This document shows, piece after piece, positions 57,110 through 64,000 of a DNA stretch of 64,000 nucleotides (position 1 is its first letter; every line of letters starts with the position of its first letter). Location: assembly GCA_008828725.1 (NCBI GenBank), contig MEHQ01002976.1, forward strand, positions 1-64,000, written 5' to 3'. Both the position numbers and the translations under genes were made by a program. The DNA is from Saccharina japonica. Lineage: Eukaryota; Sar; Phaeophyceae; Laminariales; Laminariaceae. Under the pieces are notes generated by a model. It worked only from the letters and a program-made list of their open reading frames with translations. It was not told where the DNA came from and did no database searches.

Positions 57110-59533
57110 ACACTCCTGACACCGTGACTGCACCTTCCAGGCATATGTGTGTAGCCCTGTGTTCGACGAGCCAGATGTTGACATTTACCGGTCGAATTGT
57201 TGGATCGTGATTTTAGTGGTATCTTTACTCGGCAATTGTCAACTGTCATACAGTATTCATGCGGCAGTCGTTTGAACTCTGCCCAGAACATCTACACGGC
57301 ATCACTAGCCTTGACAAGAGATGAACACCAAAAGCACTAACCAGTCACTGTTGCAGTACTGGCCGAGACGTAAGGATATGCGAGTTCGACGATCGTTGCT
57401 GTACCTTACAGGCATTTGTGTGCAGCCCTGTGTTCGACGAGCCAGATGTTGATATCTACAGGTCAGATCGTTGGATCTCGATTGTATTGGTATCTTTAAT
57501 CGACAATTAATTGTCAACTGTCATTGCCACGCGGAAGTCATTTGAACACTGCCCAGACCGTCAACAAAGCACAAGACAAGAGAAGAACACCAACAAGACG
57601 AACCAATCACCCTCGTTGTACAACGTAGAGACCTGGGAAGGGTTGAGCTCGAGCAGCAGGCATTTGTGTGCAGCGCTGAGTTCGACGAGCCAGATATTTG
57701 TATTTACCGGTCGGATTGTTGGATCGTGATTTTATTGGTATCCTATCCTCAATAGGCAATTGCCAAACTGTCATAACCATGCGGCAGTCATTTAAACAAT
57801 GCCCGGACCGTCAAATTGGTACTAGCTTCGACAAGAGAACAACTACAATCGGACTAACCAGTCACCCTCGTTGTACAGGTAGATACCTGGGAAGGGCTTA
57901 GTTCAAGGATCGTTGATGTACCTTCCAGGCACTTGTTGTGTGCAGCCCTGTGTTCGACACGCCAGATATTGATATTTACCGGTCGGATCGTTGGATCGTG
58001 GTTTTATTGGTATCTTTAATCGACAATTGTCAACTGTCATACTCCTGCAGCAGTCATTTGAACACTGCCCAGACCGTCACCATAGCACTAGCAGCCTTGA
58101 CAAGAGAATAACTGCAGTAGGACTAAACAGCCACCCTCGCTGTATAGATAGCGAGACCTGGGAACGGTTGAGTTCGAGGGTCGTTGCTTTGCCTTCCAGG
58201 CATTTGTGTGCAGCCCTGCGTTCGACAAACCAAATATTGATATTTCCCTGTTGTAGGAATGTTGGATCGCGCTTTTTTTGCTTGTTTATTTATTCGGCAA
58301 TCGCCAAACTGTCATAGGCATGCGGCAGTCATCTGAACACTGCCCAGACCGTCAATACAGCACTAGACTCGACAAGAGAGTAACTCCAACAGGACTAACC
58401 AGTCACCCTCGCTGTTTAGATAGAGACCTGGGAAGGGTTGAGGTCGAGGATCGTTGCTCTAACGTCCAGGCATTTGAGCAGCCCTGTGTTCGACGAACCA
58501 GATATTTACACTTACTTACAGGTCGGATTATTGAATCGTGATTTTATTGGTATGTTTATTCGGCTATTATTGTCAAACTGTCATAGTCATGCGGCAGATA
58601 TCTGAACACTGCCCAGACTGTCCACACAGCACTAGGCTCAACAAGAGAGGAACCCCAAAAGGACTAACCAGTCACCCTCGCTGTATAGGTAGATACCTGG
58701 GAAGGTTTGAGTTCGAGGATGATTGTTGCTGTATCTTCCAGGTATTTGTGGGCAGTCCTGTGTTAGACGACGGTCGGGCGATTGGATCGCGCTTTTATTG
58801 GTATTTTTAGTCGACAATTGCCCACCGTCATAATAGTCATGCGGCCGTTATTGTAAGGCTGCCCAGAACGTCAACACAGCACTAGCTATGACAGAAGAGG
58901 AACATCAATAGCACCAAACAGTCACTCTTGCAGTACTGGTCGAGTCCTAGAAATATATAGGTCGGAGCATCGTTGGTGTACCCTCTAGGGTTATGTTTTG
59001 AACCATGTGCTCGACAAGCCTGATATTGATATTTACCGGTCGGATTGTTGGATCGCGCTTTTGTTGATATATTTTATTCGGCAATTGAATTGTGAAACCG
59101 TCATAGTCATGTGATAGTCATTTGGACACCGCCCAGACCGTCAACATAGCACTACTACTACAGTAGGCTCGACAAGAGAGGAACTCCAACAGGACGAAGC
59201 AGTCACCCTCGCTGAATAGATAGAGTCCTGGGAAGGGTTGAGTTCGAGGATCGTTGCTGTACCGTCCGGGCGTTTGTGTGCAGCCCTGTGTTCGAAGAGC
59301 CAGATATTGATCTTGACCTGTCGGATTGTTGGATATCGATTTTAGTGGTATCTGTAGTCGGCAGTTGTCAACGGTCATAGTCATGCGGCAGTCATTTGAA
59401 CACTGCCCAGACCGTCAACTCAACACTAAGCTCGGCAAGAGAGGAACTCCAACAGGACTAACCTGTCACCCTTGCTGTATAGGTAGAGACCTGTGAAGGG
59501 TTGAGTTCGAGGATCGTTGCTGTACCTTCCAGG
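57110..59533 (+). repeat. Satellite array, second copy, about nine units
   Basis: This is the D2 duplicate of the 34380-36776 array with the same unit order and only scattered differences, so the array was copied whole and not re-amplified. It is interrupted by the SINE at 59535-59888 and resumes afterwards. Confidence 0.86.
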
Positions 59534-59534
59534 C

Positions 59535-59888
59535 ATTTGTGTTTTGTTTGCTTGTTTGTTTGTTTTCCCTCCTATTTATTGTCTTCGCACTTTTGTCCGT
59601 CTCCCTCCATAGTCGTAACTCAGATCTGGGGGTCATGCAGCAGGCTCTTATCCCTCCTCCCCACTACGGTCCGTGTCTTGGCTTATCGCGCAGACGGTTC
59701 AGCATCCCCAACGCTCGTCGATTCTCATCGAATTTTGCTAACACACGCTCTCGCGCTTTCCGCTACAGTCAAGATATTGTTTGCGAGAAAAATTCCTTCG
59801 TACGAGCATGCACTTGGGGGGGCTCGAACTCACGACCTTGACTCTAACAGCGACGAGATTCACCTGATATTCCACCGGCAATGCCGGC
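59535..59888 (-). mobile_element. tRNA-derived SINE, copy 4
   Basis: Head GCCGGCATTGCCGGTGG is diverged but the B box GAGTTCGAGCCCC and the body are clear. It occupies the same satellite position as the SINE at 36776-37130; right of 59636 the two differ markedly. Confidence 0.7.
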
Positions 59889-61085
59889 AGTGCAGCCCTG
59901 TGATGGACGAGCCAGATATCATTATTTACCGGTCGGATTGTTGGATCGCGATATCATTCGTATCTTCAAACGGCAATTGTCAACTGCTATAGTCACGCGG
60001 TAGTCATTTGAACTCTGCCCAGACCGTCAACGAACGAAGCACCAGCCTTAACAAGAGATGAACTCCAAGAGGACTAGTCGCCCTCGCTGTACAGGTAGAG
60101 ACCTGAGAAGGGTTACGTTCAAGGATCGCTGTTGTGCCTATGCAGAGATTTGTGTGCTGCCCTGTGTCCGACGATCCATATATAGATGTTTACTGGTCGG
60201 ATGGTCGGATCGCGCTTTTATTGGTACAACTGCCAACTGTCCAAGTCATGCGGCACAAAACGTAACACTGCCCAGAACGTCAACCCCGCACTAGCCTCGA
60301 TAAGAGAGAAACTCCAACAGGACTAACTACAGTAGTCCCTCTTCTTGCAGTACTGGTCGAGACCTAGAAATATGTGAGTCCGAGGATCGTTGCTGTACCA
60401 TCTAGGCGTATGTGTGCAGCCCTGTGTTCGACGAGCCAGATATTGATATTTACCGGTCGGATTGTTGGATCGCGCTTTCATTGGAAGATCTATTCAGCAA
60501 TTGTCGAACTGTCATAGTCATGCGGCAGCCGTTTGAACACTGCTCAGACTGTCAACACAGCACTACGTAGGCTCGACAAGAGAGGAACTCCAACAGGACT
60601 AACCACTCACTCTCGCTTTATATATAGAGAGACCTGGGTAGGGTCGAGTTCGAGGATCGTTGACGTACCTTCCAGGCATTTATTTGTGTGCAGCCCTGTG
60701 TTTGGCAAGCCAGATATTGATATTTACCGGTCAGATTGTTGGATCGCGATTTGTATTGTATCTTTTATTTGGCGATAACCAACAACTGCTCTTGTCATGC
60801 GGCAGTCATTTGAACACTGATCAGACCGCCAACACAGCAATAGTATTTACAAGAGAGGAACTCCAACAGGACTAACCAGTCACTGTCGATGTACAGGTAG
60901 AGACCTGGGAAGGGTTGAGTACGAGCATTGTTGCTGTACCTCCCAGGTATGTGTGTGCAGCCCTGTGTTCGACGAGCCTGATACTGATATTTACCGGTCG
61001 GATTGTTGGTTCGTGACTCTTTCGGTATATTAAATGAGAATTTGCCAACAGCCACAGTCATGCGGCAGTCATTTGAACTCTGCCC
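59888..61085 (+). repeat. Satellite array, continuation, about 4.5 units
   Basis: Units begin near 59890, 60150, 60416, 60690 and 60955 with the GCAGCCCTGTG word and end at TTTGAACTCTGCCCAG (61070-61085). These units are not duplicated elsewhere in the window, so they lie beyond the D2 boundary and show that the ancestral array was at least 13 units long. Confidence 0.85.
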
Positions 61086-62212
61086 AGTAAATAGAGATAC
61101 ATGAGTTTCTCCGTGGCCCCGAGATCAAGCCAGAGGACATCAATCCCACAGCGAGAAGAAGCACATACATACATACATACATGTTAAACACGATAATTAA
61201 TAAGATGTTGGTGGGACGAAGCACAGCCACAAGTGCGGCATGCGATGGGAGAAGAAGGCACCTAACAAGGCAGGGGCAACCTTCAAAGAGCCACCCTCGA
61301 TGAAAGAAATTGCAAGTACAACCAACAAAACATAACGTTTCCGCAGAAATGACCTGGTGTTCTTGTTCGTAAAAAACAAAAAAAGCATCAGCCGTGGGAT
61401 CAAGAGTATTTCGTCGAAACTCACACGTACATACGGTATTCGCAAGCTCTGTGTGACACTTCTATCGCGCGTGCTCTTTTTATATCACAGGTTTAGGGAG
61501 TCAGAGGCGTTTAGGAATTCGAATACTGCACACGCCGAGACAGGCGATAAATTTCCACTTTTCAGGTGGGGGGCGTGTTAACAGAGCAGCATGGCTTTAC
61601 AAGACTCCGATAACCAAGCCGGAAGAAGAGACTAAACATAGGAAGAAACGGAGAGCGTACACAAGTAAAGATAAACCGTACATAGGTATATCATAGCGAG
61701 TATTTCGAAGGGTCTGGAGAAGGCATTTCCTGGAATATTCCTAGGGTTCGGGTGGGACAAAGACGAGCGGAGGGCAGCCTACCACTCAGCCAACCCTACG
61801 TGTGTTTGCTTGTTGTATGCTGCTGTTACGCATTGCGTGGTGCTGTCTGTGCTGCAGTCAAATACCACGCTTTTGGTCGGTGTAGGTTCTTGGTGGGCCG
61901 TCCCGGCGGTTAGTTATGTACCTAGGGCCAGTTAAGGAAGCTCGGGTCCGGGGGGGACCAGGTCGAGGTCGGGAAAAGGGTACCAAGTGGCAGCAGGGTA
62001 CAACGTGTAGGCGCGTCTTGACCAATGAAACATCCCGAAACCACGGCGTTCGGTCCATCAAATGTGTAGCACCGAAAAAGTGGTAGGCGCTACCACTGCG
62101 AATGCGTGGTAAGCGCTACTGAGCCAAACATTGCACCCTGCTCCCGCCAGGCATCCCGACCCCACGTCGACCTGATCCCACCCGAACCTGAGACCTCGGG
62201 CGTGGGAGGGAT
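61086..62212. other. Gene-free stretch
   Basis: No supportable gene. A CATACATA run lies at 61165-61182. GGTCTGGAGAAGGCATTTCC at 61711-61730 is a diverged member of the dispersed repeat at 2445-2520. Open frames at 61197-61445 and 61357-61581 lack recognisable domains and ATG or splice support. Confidence 0.45.
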
Positions 62213-62612
62213 GTACATTATTTGACCTTTTCGTGGCACGTGTCGCGACACATGTCGGGACATGTCGCGACATGTCGCGACGTGTCACGACATGCCGCGA
62301 CACGCCACGGACGTACCGCGACATGTCGCGACACGTGTCGCGACACGCGGCGGCATGTCGCGGCATGTCGCGACAGCCCACGGCGTGTCGCGGCGAGTGT
62401 TGCGGGGAGTGTCGCGGCGAGTGTCGCCAACCCCAACCTAACCCTAACCCTAACCCTAACCCTACGTGTCGCGGCTTGTCGCGACATGCCGCGGCATGTC
62501 GCGAAATTCCGCGGCACGTGTCGCGGCGTGCCGCGGCAGCGTCCGTGTCGTGTCGCGGCATGTCGCGACACGTGTCGCGACACGTGCCACGAAAAAGTCA
62601 AAGTATGTAGAT
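62213..62612. repeat. Palindromic TCGCGA-rich element around a telomere-like tract
   Basis: Outer inverted ends of about 27 bases or more (TTTTCGTGGCACGTGTCGCG at 62227-62246 and its complement at 62576-62595, extending a few bases outward with mismatches) enclose about 340 bp of CATGTCGCGACA-type words. TCGCGA occurs ten times. At 62434-62464, close to the centre, are about five CCCTAA repeats, the TTAGGG telomere motif on the minus strand. All frames are open through the repeat, giving Arg-His-rich peptides of no significance. Confidence 0.75.
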
Positions 62613-64000
62613 CTGTGGGGCGTGGCCGAGGATATAGAATTCGCGCGCAGGGGTGGGGGCGAAGCGAATGGCCAGCCACAGTCAGCCCCCAAAAATATAA
62701 ATTAGAAGTCGCACGACAGCCGCAATATTCCGACATACTTGCCCCGACTACCGTTCAAGGCCAATTACACCATGGCTTAGAGGTAGAGGTTGCCACTTAT
62801 CCGAGAGAATGGTTAACGCATAGCAAGACGAAGAGGACTACCTATCAACAATGGTTGGCTAGGTTGTATCCATTTCGTACCCCCAGAAGTCATTACTACT
62901 GTACGCAACATTGGTTCGGGTTTATGGGAGGTAACCGGATGATACCGCCGGTATCTTTCAAACACAGAAACTTGTAGACAAATTTCGGAAGCAGAATCCA
63001 TAGCTCCTCCACCTGAAGCTATAATCCTCGAACCGAACCGATGAGACTCGAAGATGAGACCTGAAGAAGATATCCGAAGAAGACCAGAAGACGATACCCA
63101 AAGAAGACCCAATACCACCCGATATGTCCCAATATCCACACGGCCGATACCTGACGAGAATAAGATACCCAACTCCCCACTCGTACTCGAAAATTCCCGA
63201 GTGCCAACGATTCCCCGTCTCGAATTCTGCAGAATTATGGGAGGTAACCGGATGGACCACGCTCAACTCAGGACTAGCACTGCTGTACCACCTGAATGAG
63301 ATGACCACCCTCGCTGACACGAGTTAAAACATGTGAATTGTATTATACCCTGAAGAAAGAACACCCCAAATCTGGGCAGAACCCAGTGAGAGAGTGCCCG
63401 AGAGAGGAGAAAAGGCCTGGCTACTGTGGGCGATGATCTACAGCAGCAAGTAGCAACATCCGTTATACCCTAAGATCCATACCCACCTAGGAAACCCGGG
63501 GATGCGGCCCGGATGTCCCCGGACGACCACAGGTTACAGTAGGTTGTGCCCATTTCATGCCCCCAGCAGTTATTACTACCTTTCTCGCTGCTGTAAATGT
63601 ACCTTCGTTGGCCTCCGTGATATTCACGTAATGAACCACAATATATCAATTTCTTGTTAGCCTACTACAGTATTTAAGAACCCAACCAAGGCGGGGCAAC
63701 CCGAAAACACTTGCCGTTTTACTGTGTTGTGCCGCTGTGTGTTCCGGCGGATGTTACTGTTCATAGGCAACGAGGGAGTGTGGAATGGTTAACTGTAGAG
63801 CAGAGCCAACAGTACGCGTTGCTCTGCTGGTCCACGGCAGTGTACACAGCTTACTTATGAAGGTTGGATGCTCGCACACGAGGAGGTCACCACCCGGAAA
63901 CATAGGAATCGTTCGCAACAGGCCTAACTGCGCCCTTTCTCTAAACCTTTGTGCGCGGCGTCATGATGCCCCGGTGGCCTTCGCCGTGGTCGCCGAAAGT
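62613..64000. other. Right end, no recognisable gene
   Basis: Two diverged words recur about 310 and 680 bp apart: ATGGGAGGTAACCGGATG at 62925 and 63238, and a CCCCCAG-containing 40-mer at about 62860-62900 and 63541-63580. They suggest the remains of a tandem or dispersed repeat. A TATTTAAG word lies at 63669. The open frame across 62780-62977 has no recognised domain. Confidence 0.4.

Larger units (their letters stand above)
49792..59636. repeat. Direct segmental duplication D2, right copy
   Basis: Matches 26394-36873. Its order is: gene 1 intron end, orphan lipase exon 2, the downstream region, foldback element (54552-55076), palindrome, satellite and SINE. No gene other than the orphan exon could be supported; the long gene-free parts (51149-54551, 55077-55660 and 56471-57109) correspond to those described in the left copy. 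Confidence 0.88.

Noticed and set aside
62431-62464. A chromosome end
   Set aside because: Only about five CCCTAA units are present, inside a palindromic element with unrelated sequence on both sides, so it is interstitial.
62222-62977. Long open frames on both strands through the TCGCGA-rich element
   Set aside because: Stop codons are excluded by base composition, so all frames are open; the Arg-His-rich peptides carry no information.

Overview
This is repeat-dominated eukaryotic nuclear DNA. The only convincing host protein is a class 3 (alpha/beta-hydrolase) lipase split by long GT-AG introns (3.7 and 6.9 kb). Around it are LINEs, tRNA-derived SINEs, TIR and foldback DNA elements, satellites and an interstitial TTAGGG-type tract. 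Long introns, TTAGGG repeats, the LINE protein type and TAC/GTA microsatellites would fit a photosynthetic stramenopile such as a brown alga. That placement is a low-confidence impression. I recognised no LTR retroelement, Polinton or viral gene, and no rRNA or bona fide tRNA gene.

Layout. 1-2752: lipase exon 1 on the minus strand (312-671), the first part of its intron, and upstream sequence. 2535-10225: a pile-up of related LINE copies, including one near-complete minus-strand element with endonuclease and reverse transcriptase. 10226-19325: gene-poor DNA with a hairpin element, one possible membrane-protein exon, a SINE, a 2.27-kb TIR element built of degenerate satellite, and another SINE. 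19919-27749: intact plus-strand lipase gene 1, whose intron holds a hAT-like element, a small TA-target MITE, SINE and LINE pieces. 27750-37130: downstream sequence, a 522-bp foldback element, a 0.7-kb palindrome, about nine units of a ~268-bp satellite and a SINE. 37216-46703: an older, diverged inverted copy of the same region carrying lipase gene 2 on the minus strand (exon 2 42130-42657, exon 1 46344-46703). 46033-48780 and 49792-59636: near-identical direct copies of 1-2752 and 26394-36873, joined by LINE sequence; the second carries an orphan lipase exon 2 (50621-51148). 59888-61085: more of the ~268-bp satellite. 62213-62612: a palindromic TCGCGA-rich element around a CCCTAA tract. The rest of the right end has no recognisable gene.

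How it fits together. Two generations of duplication are layered. An older inverted duplication produced the plus and minus lipase genes (about 90% identical protein). A recent tandem duplication then copied a unit of more than 36 kb; in its second copy about 23.6 kb was apparently lost between LINE sequences, leaving lipase exon 2 without an exon 1. Comparing paralogous positions gives occupied/empty site pairs that define three transposable elements and their target-site duplications directly from this window. Two lipase genes read as intact (about 295 aa, catalytic Ser-Asp-His all visible).
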